NCBI GenBank assembly: GCA_021802685.1
Contig: JAJZRM010000160.1
Span: 1-6,800, forward strand
Direction of reading: 5' to 3'
Source of the DNA: Deltaproteobacteria bacterium
GTDB taxonomy: Bacteria; Desulfobacterota; Deferrimicrobia; Deferrimicrobiales; Deferrimicrobiaceae
DNA length: 6,800 nt
The position numbers and the translations under genes are program-made. This document shows positions 1 through 6,137 of the stretch, piece by piece. Within the stretch, counting starts at the first letter, position 1. Each line of letters begins with the position of its first letter. The notes below the pieces were generated by a model. It was not told the origin of the DNA, ran no database searches, and saw nothing but the letters and a program-made list of their open reading frames with translations.

Positions 1-273
1 GCGCGGACCCCGTTCGCGGAGAACTTCATGGGGCCGCCGGGATATAATACGAAGTTCATCGGCCACGGCGTGGGGGTGGAAGTGGACGAGATCCCTTTCA
101 TCGCGAAGGGATCTCGCCCGGTGCTGGAGGCCGGGATGGTGTTCACCCTCGAACCGAAATTCGTCTTTCCGGGAGAAGGCGCGGTGGGCATCGAGAACAC
201 GTACCTGGTGACGCCGGACGGGTTCGAGAACCTGACGGTCCTGACGGAAGAGGTCATCCGCTGCGGCGAATGA
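1..273 (+). CDS. M24 family metallopeptidase (Xaa-Pro peptidase type), C-terminal fragment
   Basis: This is the last 90 codons of a gene that enters from the left edge; the reading frame is open from base 1, so the ATG at 28 is internal. M24B enzymes are cytoplasmic dimetal (usually Mn/Co) peptidases that cut Xaa-Pro bonds from peptides. The fragment shows the second half of the pita-bread fold. A GHGVGVEVDE motif carries the metal-ligand histidine (fragment residue 22). LEPK carries the first glutamate ligand (E51), and GIEN carries the last glutamate (E65), followed by the usual YLVTPDG strand. The two aspartate ligands and the N-terminal domain lie outside the window, so prolidase, aminopeptidase P and a general Xaa-Pro peptidase cannot be told apart. 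The hydrolase gene follows 13 nt after the TGA, which suggests a shared transcript. Confidence 0.9.
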   Translation, partial: ARTPFAENFMGPPGYNTKFIGHGVGVEVDEIPFIAKGSRPVLEAGMVFTLEPKFVFPGEGAVGIENTYLVTPDGFENLTVLTEEVIRCGE

Positions 274-286
274 GGGGGAGACGGGA

Positions 287-847
287 GTGAAAAGGGTGCT
301 GAACCGGGAGGACGCGGTGCTGGTCGTTGTGGACGTCCAGGAGCGCCTCGTTCCGGCCATCGACAAGGATCTGTACGAGCGGTCCCTGAAAAATTTCAAG
401 ATCATCATCGAGACGGCTGGAACCCTCGGGCTCCCGATCCTTCTCACGGAGCAGTACCCCAAGGGGCTGGGGCGCACCGTCGCCCCGGTTCTCGCGGCAC
501 TGGAAGGGAAATCGTACGGGTTGCTGGAGAAGTTGACGTTCAGCTGCGCCCGGGACGAGGGGTTCCTGTCCGCGGTTGCCGGGACGGGCCGCCGCCAGGT
601 CATCCTGGTCGGGATGGAAACCCATGTCTGCGTGTACCAGACCTCGGTGGACCTCCTGAACGCCGGGTACGAGGTGTTCGTTCTGGACGACGCCGTCTCC
701 TCGCGGTTCCCGCACAATTACCATAGCGGCATCGCCGCATTGCGGGACGCCGGCGCGGCGGTGGTCGGCACGGAAACGGCGGTCTTCCAGATGTTGAAGG
801 CGGCGGCCACGCCGGAGTTCAAAAAGATTTCCTCCCTGTTGCGATGA
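287..847 (+). CDS. Isochorismatase-like cysteine hydrolase
   Basis: A 186-residue single-domain protein of normal length for the isochorismatase-like hydrolase superfamily. The catalytic triad is visible: D16 in VVVDVQ, K82 in EKLTFS, and C115 in GMETHVCVYQT. The residues before C115 form the usual cis-peptide/oxyanion segment. The TEQYPKGLG stretch (54-62) is typical of the ISOC1/ISOC2-type branch rather than of true EntB/PhzD isochorismatases, so the substrate is unknown and a simple 'isochorismatase' label would be too specific. The start is a GTG at 287, preceded by a strong AGGGGGAG ribosome site (273-280) at 6-nt spacing; the initiator replaces the first ATG-type codon and keeps the canonical N-terminus just before the first beta strand. 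No signal peptide is seen, so it is probably cytoplasmic. Its stop overlaps the next start (ATGA at 844-847), so translation is likely coupled. Confidence 0.93.
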   Translation: MKRVLNREDAVLVVVDVQERLVPAIDKDLYERSLKNFKIIIETAGTLGLPILLTEQYPKGLGRTVAPVLAALEGKSYGLLEKLTFSCARDEGFLSAVAGTGRRQVILVGMETHVCVYQTSVDLLNAGYEVFVLDDAVSSRFPHNYHSGIAALRDAGAAVVGTETAVFQMLKAAATPEFKKISSLLR

Positions 848-2346
848 GGGCGCCCGCGCGGGGGATCGCCCTCGTTTTTCTCGCCACGCTGCTTGCACTG
901 TCCTCTCGAGCCTCCGCGGCGCGGCAGGTCGTCGCCCTGTTCCCGCCGGACGTGATCTCCGCCGCGGGGGACAATGTATTGCTTCCCGCCGTCCCGGCCG
1001 TCGAAACGGCGATCAAGGAGAAGCTCGCGGAACGATTCGACGTCCGCCCCGCCGACTCCCCGGCCCCCATGCCGACGGACGAGCGAAAGCGCAGGAAAGC
1101 GAGGTCGCTGGGAGCCTCTTACATGTTGACCGGGACCCTCTCCCGCATCGGGAAAGGGGTTACGCTCGACGTGACCCTCGCCCCCGTCGAGGAGTCGGGG
1201 AAAGGGCGGACCGTCGTCGTCTCGGGGGTTATGGACGACGCATCTCCGGGTTCTCCGCCGAATGCCGCCGTTTTCCGCCAATTGGGAACGGAGGCCGCCT
1301 TGAGGATGAACGTTCTCTTCTTCGGGGGCGGGCCTCCCGCGGCCGGGGGTGCGATGAACATCGTTCCGAAACCGGCCGGCACGATCACCCGCACTTCCCC
1401 CGTTCCGGGGGATGTGGTATCCATCGCGTCTTCCGACCTCGACCGGGACGGGAAGGTGGAACTCGTGGCCGCCTATCCCTCGGATATCGCGATCTACCGG
1501 TTGGAGGGGGATGAACTCCGGGAGAAAGCCCGGATCCCGAACGCGGGCCCGGGGTTGATCCACGTGGACGCCAAGGACATCGACCGGGACGGCATCGCCG
1601 AGATCGTGGCGGTACGGTACCTGGCAGGGAAGGCGCTTTCCGACATATGGCGGTTCGACGGGAAGGGATACCGGAAGATCTCTTCGGCCCTGCCGTATTT
1701 CTTGAGGACCGCCGACCTCGGACCGGAAGGGATCGTCCTCCTGGGGCAGGAAGCCGGCGGTCGATCGGTATACCAAGGGCCGGTCTTCCGGCTGAGCGTC
1801 CAACGGTCCGGCGCGGTGGATATCAAGGACCGGGGCCGCCTCCTGCCGCTTCCGGAAGGAACGTTCCTCTACGCGTTCATCCCTCTCCGATGGAAGGAGG
1901 AGGTCCGCTACGCGGTCCTGAACGCCCGGGACCGGCTCGTCTATCTCGATTCCGCCGGGAAGGAACTGTGGGAAGGGCTGGACACGTTGACCGGAACGAG
2001 GAACGTCCCGGACAGGACGGAAGAAATGCCGCTTCTCCCCGGGCGCATGTCCGCCGTGGACTTGAACCGGGACGGGAAGGATGAACTGGTCGTGATGAAC
2101 GCGCTGGCGGCCGCGGGCACCTTCTTCGAAAATCTCCGCGTCACCACCCAGGCGGAGCTGCTCTGCTTCGAGCAAGCGGGCGATTCCCTGCGGCTTGCCT
2201 GGCGGTCGCCCCAGGCGGATTCCTCGGGGCAGGACCTGCTGGTGGACCGGTTCGGAAAAGGCGGTCCCCGTTTCGGCATGGCATCCAGAGATCGCGGGAA
2301 AATCCTGGGCGGCACCTCGCGGTGGCGGATCCTCTGGATGAACTGA
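844..2346 (+). CDS. Secreted TolB/CsgG-like plus FG-GAP/VCBS repeat protein
   Basis: A 500-residue protein with a Sec-type signal peptide: basic MRAPARG, then a hydrophobic ALVFLATLLAL stretch, then SRASA at about residue 25. It has no lipobox. Residues about 28-165 look like the N-terminal alpha/beta domain of TolB/CsgG-like envelope proteins: an opening strand, a helix ending in a 'KLAERFDV' turn, then LGASYMLTGTLSRIG (about 90-104) and an alternating strand. The rest is strand-rich and contains three Asp-rich calcium-binding-like loops, DLDRDG at 198-203, DIDRDG at 245-250 and DLNRDG at 406-411. Each is followed by a short hydrophobic strand (VELVAAY, AEIVAVR, DELVVMN), as in FG-GAP/VCBS beta-propeller blades. 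The likely location is periplasm or outer surface, but the function is unknown. The start overlaps the hydrolase stop by 4 nt. The domain assignments come from motif reading, not from a profile search. Confidence 0.82.
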   Translation: MRAPARGIALVFLATLLALSSRASAARQVVALFPPDVISAAGDNVLLPAVPAVETAIKEKLAERFDVRPADSPAPMPTDERKRRKARSLGASYMLTGTLSRIGKGVTLDVTLAPVEESGKGRTVVVSGVMDDASPGSPPNAAVFRQLGTEAALRMNVLFFGGGPPAAGGAMNIVPKPAGTITRTSPVPGDVVSIASSDLDRDGKVELVAAYPSDIAIYRLEGDELREKARIPNAGPGLIHVDAKDIDRDGIAEIVAVRYLAGKALSDIWRFDGKGYRKISSALPYFLRTADLGPEGIVLLGQEAGGRSVYQGPVFRLSVQRSGAVDIKDRGRLLPLPEGTFLYAFIPLRWKEEVRYAVLNARDRLVYLDSAGKELWEGLDTLTGTRNVPDRTEEMPLLPGRMSAVDLNRDGKDELVVMNALAAAGTFFENLRVTTQAELLCFEQAGDSLRLAWRSPQADSSGQDLLVDRFGKGGPRFGMASRDRGKILGGTSRWRILWMN

Positions 2347-2374
2347 AACCGGGTGAGCCGAACCGGGTGAGCCG
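2347..2374 (+). repeat. Tandem 14-bp direct repeat (2 copies)
   Basis: The unit AACCGGGTGAGCCG occurs twice head to tail (2347-2360 and 2361-2374), immediately after the TGA of the FG-GAP protein and just upstream of the tRNA promoter. Both copies are identical. It looks like a recent slippage duplication in the 3' untranslated region. A role in binding or termination is not evident. Confidence 0.85.
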
Positions 2375-2377
2375 AAT

Positions 2378-2405
2378 TTGACATCGGCGCGCCTTGACTT
2401 ATAAT
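2378..2405 (+). promoter_or_regulatory. Sigma70 promoter of the tRNA-Met gene
   Basis: A perfect -35 box TTGACA (2378-2383) and a perfect -10 box TATAAT (2400-2405) are separated by 16 bp. Transcription should begin near 2412, about 13 nt before the mature tRNA 5' end. Matching both consensus hexamers is typical of strong stable-RNA promoters. Confidence 0.85.
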
Positions 2406-2424
2406 TATCTATTCCGCAAAGCGT

Positions 2425-2501
2425 GGCGGTGTAGCTCAGACGGTTAGAGCATGCGGCTCATATCCGCAGTGTCCGGGGTTCAATTCCCTGCACCGCCACC
2501 A
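2425..2501 (+). tRNA. tRNA-Met (anticodon CAT)
   Basis: A complete 77-nt cloverleaf with encoded CCA. The acceptor stem GGCGGTG (2425-2431) pairs with CACCGCC (2491-2497). The D stem is GCTC/GAGC with GG in its loop. The anticodon stem TGCGG (2452-2456) pairs with CCGCA (2464-2468) around the loop CTCATAT, putting anticodon CAT at 2459-2461. The T stem CGGGG/CCCTG (one G-T pair) holds the loop TTCAATT. The discriminator is A2498, followed by CCA at 2499-2501. The acceptor begins with a paired G-C and the anticodon stem lacks the three G-C pairs of initiator tRNA, so this is not tRNA-fMet. An elongator Met is favoured, since stems of this kind are familiar from Geobacter-like tRNA-Met genes. 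A tRNA-Ile2 with lysidine-modified CAT cannot be wholly excluded by eye. A T5 run follows at 2502-2506. Confidence 0.95.
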
Positions 2502-2525
2502 TTTTTCTCCCATTGGCCGTCCCCA

Positions 2526-2534
2526 TGGTAAAAT
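2526..2534 (+). promoter_or_regulatory. Extended -10 promoter before the REC-histidine kinase
   Basis: TGG followed by TAAAAT (2529-2534) matches an extended -10 element (TGnTAtaaT). No good -35 box is visible at the usual distance; the stretch there is the T-rich end of the tRNA transcript. Initiation would fall near 2541, only about 4 nt before the ATG at 2545, which gives a nearly leaderless mRNA. This is a motif-based call and could be coincidental. Confidence 0.5.
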
Positions 2535-2544
2535 CCAATTTCCG

Positions 2545-3705
2545 ATGAAAACCTCACGTGTCCTGATCGTCGATAATGATCCGGAAGACCTGGAGAAATA
2601 CGCCACGGTGCTTTCCGGGGCGCGGTACGCCGTTCACCGGGCCAAGGGATGCTCGGAGGCGTTCGAGATCCTGAAAAAGCATCGCGGGAAGGCGGTCGTT
2701 CTTTCCGAACTCGCCGCGAACGGGGAGTGCGGCCTGGCCTTCATGAAGAAGGCGTTGAGGGAGTACCCCTTCCTGCCGTTCACGTTTCTCGTTTCTTCCC
2801 CGTCCCTCGATTCCGCCATCGAAGCGCTGAAGGAAGGGGCGTACGACTTCCTGCGGAAACCCGTATCCCCGGAGATCCTTCGCCGCTCCGTCGCCCGCTC
2901 GGTGCAACGGTTGAACTTAGCGCTGGAGTCGGAGAAAAGGGAAGGGGAGTTCCGGAGACAGCTTTCCCGAAGCCAGAAAGACCTGAAGAACGCCCGGACC
3001 CTCTCCTCCTTCAAAGGTTTCATGATTTCCATGGCGGCCCACGATTTCCGATCCGTCATCACCGTCCTCGACGGATACCTGCAACTCATCCGGGAGAAAT
3101 GCAATGAATGCCCGCTATCCGACCCCGACGGCATGATGTACCAGGCCGGCCGGACGATCGCCCGGCTCCGAACGATGGCGCACACGCTCCTCGATTACGA
3201 GGCGGCGGAAACCGGGCGTATCCAGGTGGAGATCAAGCCGTTCCCGCTGGGGGAGGCATTGCGGGAATGCATCGCTTTCTACAAGCCGTACGCGGAAAGG
3301 AAAGCCGTCGATCTTTCCCTGGACTGGGACGGTCCGGAGGTCGTGGTGATGGGAGATCGAGACAAGGTGATGGAGGTGCTCGATAACCTGCTCTATAACG
3401 CCTTGAAATTCACCCCCGCCCGCGGGGAGATCCGGTTGTCCGGAGAGCAGGGGAACGGCGTTGCCGCCATCACGGTGAGCGATTCGGGATCGGGCATACC
3501 GAAGGAAAAGCTCCGGAATCTCTTCAACCGGGAAGATATGGTTGCCACGCTGGATGCCCACGCACGGCTTGGCCTCGGAATGACCATCTGCAAACGCCTG
3601 GTGGAAGCGCAGCACGGGAACAGCCGTATCCAAAGCGTTTTGGGGAAAGGGACGAAGGTCACCTTCACGGTTCCCTCCGGGCAATTATCCCGTAATGGAA
3701 AATAA
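2545..3705 (+). CDS. REC-domain histidine kinase (soluble, degenerate receiver)
   Basis: A 386-residue cytoplasmic signalling protein with no membrane segment. Residues about 5-120 form a CheY-like receiver. The acidic pair D10/D12 and the lysine K105 in FLRKPV are kept, but the phosphoacceptor position in VVLSEL is Glu (E55) instead of Asp. A charged helical linker (about 121-155) leads to a HisKA domain with the H box MAAHDFRS (H166; the proline of the usual HDLRNP is missing). The HATPase_c domain has an N box DNLLYNALKFTP (280-291), a G1 box DSGSG (313-317) and a G2 box GLGM (343-346), so the kinase core looks active. Its input is unknown. The gene lies directly downstream of a tRNA and 185 bp before an NtrC-type regulator in the same direction, its likely phosphorylation partner. 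No Shine-Dalgarno sequence precedes the ATG. An internal GTG start is possible but would remove the first receiver strand. Confidence 0.92.
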   Translation: MKTSRVLIVDNDPEDLEKYATVLSGARYAVHRAKGCSEAFEILKKHRGKAVVLSELAANGECGLAFMKKALREYPFLPFTFLVSSPSLDSAIEALKEGAYDFLRKPVSPEILRRSVARSVQRLNLALESEKREGEFRRQLSRSQKDLKNARTLSSFKGFMISMAAHDFRSVITVLDGYLQLIREKCNECPLSDPDGMMYQAGRTIARLRTMAHTLLDYEAAETGRIQVEIKPFPLGEALRECIAFYKPYAERKAVDLSLDWDGPEVVVMGDRDKVMEVLDNLLYNALKFTPARGEIRLSGEQGNGVAAITVSDSGSGIPKEKLRNLFNREDMVATLDAHARLGLGMTICKRLVEAQHGNSRIQSVLGKGTKVTFTVPSGQLSRNGK

Positions 3706-3732
3706 TTTCCTAATATTGGACTAATAATCACC

Positions 3733-3781
3733 AAATAGTTCCACTAAGTTTTCTTATCTTCCGCGCTCCGGAAAACTATTT
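3733..3781. promoter_or_regulatory. Inverted repeat, candidate upstream activator site
   Basis: AAATAGTT (3733-3740) and its exact reverse complement AACTATTT (3774-3781) flank 33 bp. Inside lie a second imperfect dyad, AGTTTTC (3747-3753) with GAAAACT (3771-3777), and a short hairpin TTCCG-CGCTC-CGGAA (3759-3773). The centre is about 110 bp upstream of the predicted sigma54 start, the usual distance for an enhancer-binding-protein site. No T-run follows directly, so it does not look like an intrinsic terminator of the kinase gene. The binding protein is inferred only; autoregulation by the downstream activator is one possibility. Confidence 0.4.
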
Positions 3782-3841
3782 CACACCAAACCCTTTTTTT
3801 CTATTATGTTTAGCAAGAACTTGCCGATAAGTGTAAGGTGG

Positions 3842-3856
3842 TGGCATGCGCTTTGC
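3842..3856 (+). promoter_or_regulatory. Sigma54 (-24/-12) promoter of the NtrC-type regulator
   Basis: The sequence TGGCATG-CGCT-TTGC followed by T matches the sigma54 consensus TGGCAYG-N4-TTGCW with correct spacing between the invariant GG (3843-3844) and GC (3855-3856). Transcription is predicted near 3868, giving a 23-nt leader that contains the GAGGGGG ribosome site (3881-3887) before the ATG at 3891. The setting is a 185-bp AT-rich intergenic region. Such promoters are silent without an activated AAA+ enhancer-binding protein, so the gene must be switched on by itself or by another activator, unless sigma70 read-through from the kinase gene provides a basal level. Confidence 0.8.
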
Positions 3857-3890
3857 TATTTTTCCGTACGGACTACCATAGAGGGGGCTT

Positions 3891-5378
3891 ATGACGCCGA
3901 AACTCGTTCTCCTGGTCGATGATGACCCGGAATTCTCACAATTTGCCAGAGCTCTTCTCACCGAGAAGGGAATGCAGGTCGTCGCGGCTTCCAGCAAGGC
4001 GGAAGGCCAGGCGGCATTCGAAACGAATTCTCCCGCCTGCGTGATCCTCGATATCTTTCTTCCCGACGGATCGGGGGTCGACCTCATCCGGCCGATGCGC
4101 TCTTCCAACTCTTCCACTCCGATCATCGTCGTTTCCGGCCAAGGGAGCGTGGACGAGGTCGTTCGGGCGATGAAGGAAGGCGCCAGCGATTACATCAAGA
4201 AACCGTTTCACGGCGAGGAGCTGTTCCTGAAGGTCCAGATGGTCCTCGAGAATACCCAGGCGAAATGGGAGCTGGAGGAGCTGCGCACCAAGGTTCGGCC
4301 CGAAGAAGAGTATCACCTGCTCTTCGGGATGAGCGACCGGATGAGCAAGGTCCAGGCGATCCTCGACCAGGTGGCGGGAACGGACATCACGGTCCTCATC
4401 AGCGGCGAGAGCGGCACCGGGAAAGAACTGGTCGCCAAGGCGATCCACAAGTCGTCCGACCGCGGCGGCGAGCCGTTCATCAAGGTGAACTGCGCGGCCC
4501 TTCCCAGGGAGCTGTTGGAAAGCGAACTGTTCGGGTTCGAGAAGGGAGCGTTCACCGGCGCCCACCGCAGGAAGTACGGCCGGTTCGAGATGGCCCAGAA
4601 CGGCACGATCTTCCTCGACGAGATCAGCGAGATGCACATGGACCTGCAATCGAAGCTGCTGCACGTCCTCCAGGAAAAGCAGTTCTTCCGGATCGGCGGC
4701 GAGCGCGAGGTGAAGGCGGGTTGCCGCATCCTCTGCGCCACGAACAAGAACCTCGAGCGGATGGTGGAGGAGGGAAAGTTCCGGCGGGACCTGTACTACC
4801 GGATCAACGTGGTGAATATCCTCGTTCCGCCCCTCCGCGACCGGAAGGAAGATATCCCGGTCCTCGTGGATTACTTCATCGGCCGCTACTCGCAAATGTA
4901 CAACCGGGAACCGATGAAGACCTCTCCGAAATTGATGGAAATGTTCCTTAATTACAGCTGGCCGGGGAACGTAAGGGAACTCGAGAACAACGTGAAGCGG
5001 CTCATCATTCTCGGGAACGAGTCCCAGCTCGTGTCGGAGTTCCAAAGGAGGAGGGAGACGGGGCAATACAGCGCCGTTCCCGACGACGGACCCGGGGACA
5101 CGATGGTCCCGGCGCCGCAGAGGAAGGCCGAGGGAAGCAGGGCCCCCCTCCCGGCGAACACGTTGCAAGGCGCGGGCGGATACGAACTGAACCTGTCGAA
5201 CAACCGGTCCACGTTGAAGGAAGTCGCCAAGATCGCCCAGAGAAACGCCGAGAGGGAACTGATCCAGCGGGTTCTCCAGCAGACCCGGTGGAATCGGCGG
5301 AAGGCCGCGCAGATCCTGGACATCAGTTACAAGGCGTTGTTGTACAAGATCAAGGAATGCGGCCTGAACATGGAGTGA
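3891..5378 (+). CDS. NtrC-family sigma54-dependent response regulator (REC-AAA+-Fis HTH)
   Basis: A 495-residue transcription activator of the usual length and domain order. The receiver (about 4-118) has D10/D11/D12, phosphoacceptor D54 in VILDIFLP, S82 and K104, so it should be phosphorylatable. After a charged linker comes the AAA+ domain with Walker A GESGTGKE (172-179), the GAFTGA sigma54-contact loop (219-224), Walker B IFLDE (D243, E244), an arginine-rich segment FRRDLYYRIN (297-306) and sensor II WPGNVRELEN (357-366). A Gly/Pro-rich linker of about 60 residues (about 385-445) precedes a Fis-type helix-turn-helix (about 465-492: RRKAAQILDISYKALLYKI). It should hydrolyse ATP to open sigma54 promoters. 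The adjacent REC-kinase is the likely partner and the following polysaccharide export genes are likely targets. It resembles regulators of exosortase/PEP-CTERM loci (PrsR type), but that subfamily cannot be assigned from the sequence alone. Confidence 0.95.
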   Translation: MTPKLVLLVDDDPEFSQFARALLTEKGMQVVAASSKAEGQAAFETNSPACVILDIFLPDGSGVDLIRPMRSSNSSTPIIVVSGQGSVDEVVRAMKEGASDYIKKPFHGEELFLKVQMVLENTQAKWELEELRTKVRPEEEYHLLFGMSDRMSKVQAILDQVAGTDITVLISGESGTGKELVAKAIHKSSDRGGEPFIKVNCAALPRELLESELFGFEKGAFTGAHRRKYGRFEMAQNGTIFLDEISEMHMDLQSKLLHVLQEKQFFRIGGEREVKAGCRILCATNKNLERMVEEGKFRRDLYYRINVVNILVPPLRDRKEDIPVLVDYFIGRYSQMYNREPMKTSPKLMEMFLNYSWPGNVRELENNVKRLIILGNESQLVSEFQRRRETGQYSAVPDDGPGDTMVPAPQRKAEGSRAPLPANTLQGAGGYELNLSNNRSTLKEVAKIAQRNAERELIQRVLQQTRWNRRKAAQILDISYKALLYKIKECGLNME

Positions 5379-5456
5379 CGCCGGAATTTCCGCCCTTAAT
5401 CCGGATGTAATGTTAAGTTTGTAAAGATGATTGGAACGTTTAAATCAGGGTTTCGC

Positions 5457-5464
5457 GGAGGTGG
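5457..5464 (+). promoter_or_regulatory. Ribosome binding site fixing the OPX gene start
   Basis: GGAGGTGG lies just before the ATG at 5466 (4 nt after GGAGG; a GTG at 5469 gives 7 nt). The in-frame ATG at 5427 would add 13 polar residues before the signal peptide and has no purine-rich site at a suitable distance, so the shorter start is preferred. Confidence 0.75.
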
Positions 5465-5465
5465 A

Positions 5466-6137
5466 ATGGTGAAGGCCATATGGGCGGTAGCCTGCTCGCT
5501 GCTTGTGTTCCTTGTCGCAGCGGTATCGTCGCCTCTCCCGGCGTTCGCGCAGGACCCTGTGGGGACCGCGGGGACGGCGAGAAACGTTCCCGCCTGGATG
5601 GATAATTCCGCACCGCTGCGAAGACCCCTTCCTCCGACCCAAACCGCCACGAACGACGCGTCATACCAGCTGGGGCCGGAAGATCAGCTCCGGATATCGG
5701 TATGGGACAACAAGGAACTCACCCTGGATCTCGTTGTCCGGCCGGACGGCAAGATCTCGATGCCGCTCATCCAGGATGTCGTGGCGCAAGGGTTGACGGC
5801 GGTCCAACTCGCGGAAGATATCCGGAATAAATTGTCCGCCTACCTCGTGAACCCGGAAGTTTCCGTGATCGTTCTGCAGGTCAATTCCCCCAAATATTAC
5901 CTGATCGGATATGTGGCCCGTCCGGGGACGTACCCCCTGCGCGGCGATATATCGGTCCTGCAGGCACTCGCCTTGGCCGGCGGATTCACCCAATTCGCCT
6001 CGCCGAGGAGCATCAAACTGATCCGTGACGCGGGGGGAAAACAGGAAATCCGGAAAATCAACTATTACAATTTGATCGACGACGGAGGAGAGGGGAACTA
6101 CCTGCTCAAATCCGGCGATACGATCGTGGTGCCGTAA
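5466..6137 (+). CDS. Polysaccharide export protein, OPX/Wza family (short form)
   Basis: A 223-residue exported protein. From the ATG at 5466 it begins MVKAIWAVAC, then a hydrophobic core and an AFA|Q cleavage site after residue 28. The early Cys10 is a poor lipobox, so unlike Wza it is probably not a lipoprotein. Residues about 55-130 match the polysaccharide export domain: YQLGPEDQLRISVWD, VRPDGKISMPLI, then an 'L..DI..KL..YLVNPEVSV' helix-strand. An SLBB-like beta-grasp domain follows (YLIGYVARPGTYPL, then LQALALAGGFTQFAS) and ends with SGDTIVVP at the C-terminus. Full Wza (about 380 residues) has extra SLBB repeats and a C-terminal amphipathic helix that spans the outer membrane; both are missing here. 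The short form resembles OPX proteins of exosortase-associated loci. The next gene starts one base after the stop, so coupling is likely. The 87-nt gap from the regulator gene contains no clear sigma54 or strong sigma70 promoter. Confidence 0.92.
   Translation: MVKAIWAVACSLLVFLVAAVSSPLPAFAQDPVGTAGTARNVPAWMDNSAPLRRPLPPTQTATNDASYQLGPEDQLRISVWDNKELTLDLVVRPDGKISMPLIQDVVAQGLTAVQLAEDIRNKLSAYLVNPEVSVIVLQVNSPKYYLIGYVARPGTYPLRGDISVLQALALAGGFTQFASPRSIKLIRDAGGKQEIRKINYYNLIDDGGEGNYLLKSGDTIVVP

Noticed and set aside
254..898. Minus-strand open frame (214 codons) opposite the hydrolase gene
   Set aside because: It is opposite a clear isochorismatase-like gene with an intact catalytic triad; the composition is that of a shadow frame.
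718..2175. Long minus-strand open frame (485 codons) opposite the FG-GAP protein gene
   Set aside because: It is an antisense shadow in GC-rich DNA: Arg/Gly/Pro/His-rich without domains, while the plus strand has a signal peptide, repeat motifs and a coupled start.
2479..2501. tRNA 3' end as an attachment site for an integrated element
   Set aside because: No second copy of the tRNA 3' end and no integrase gene is seen in the window; the flanking genes look like resident chromosomal genes.
3759..3798. Hairpin plus later T-run as an intrinsic terminator of the kinase gene
   Set aside because: The TTCCG/CGGAA stem is only 5 bp, and the T7 run begins about 18 nt after it instead of immediately, so the arrangement does not fit.
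3936..5168. Long minus-strand open frame (410 codons) opposite the NtrC-type gene
   Set aside because: The plus strand encodes an unmistakable REC-AAA+-Fis protein; the reverse frame has biased composition and no recognisable motif.
5431..5446. TTGGAACG-N4-AATC as a second sigma54 promoter before the OPX gene
   Set aside because: The -24-like half is fair, but the essential GC of the -12 element is missing.
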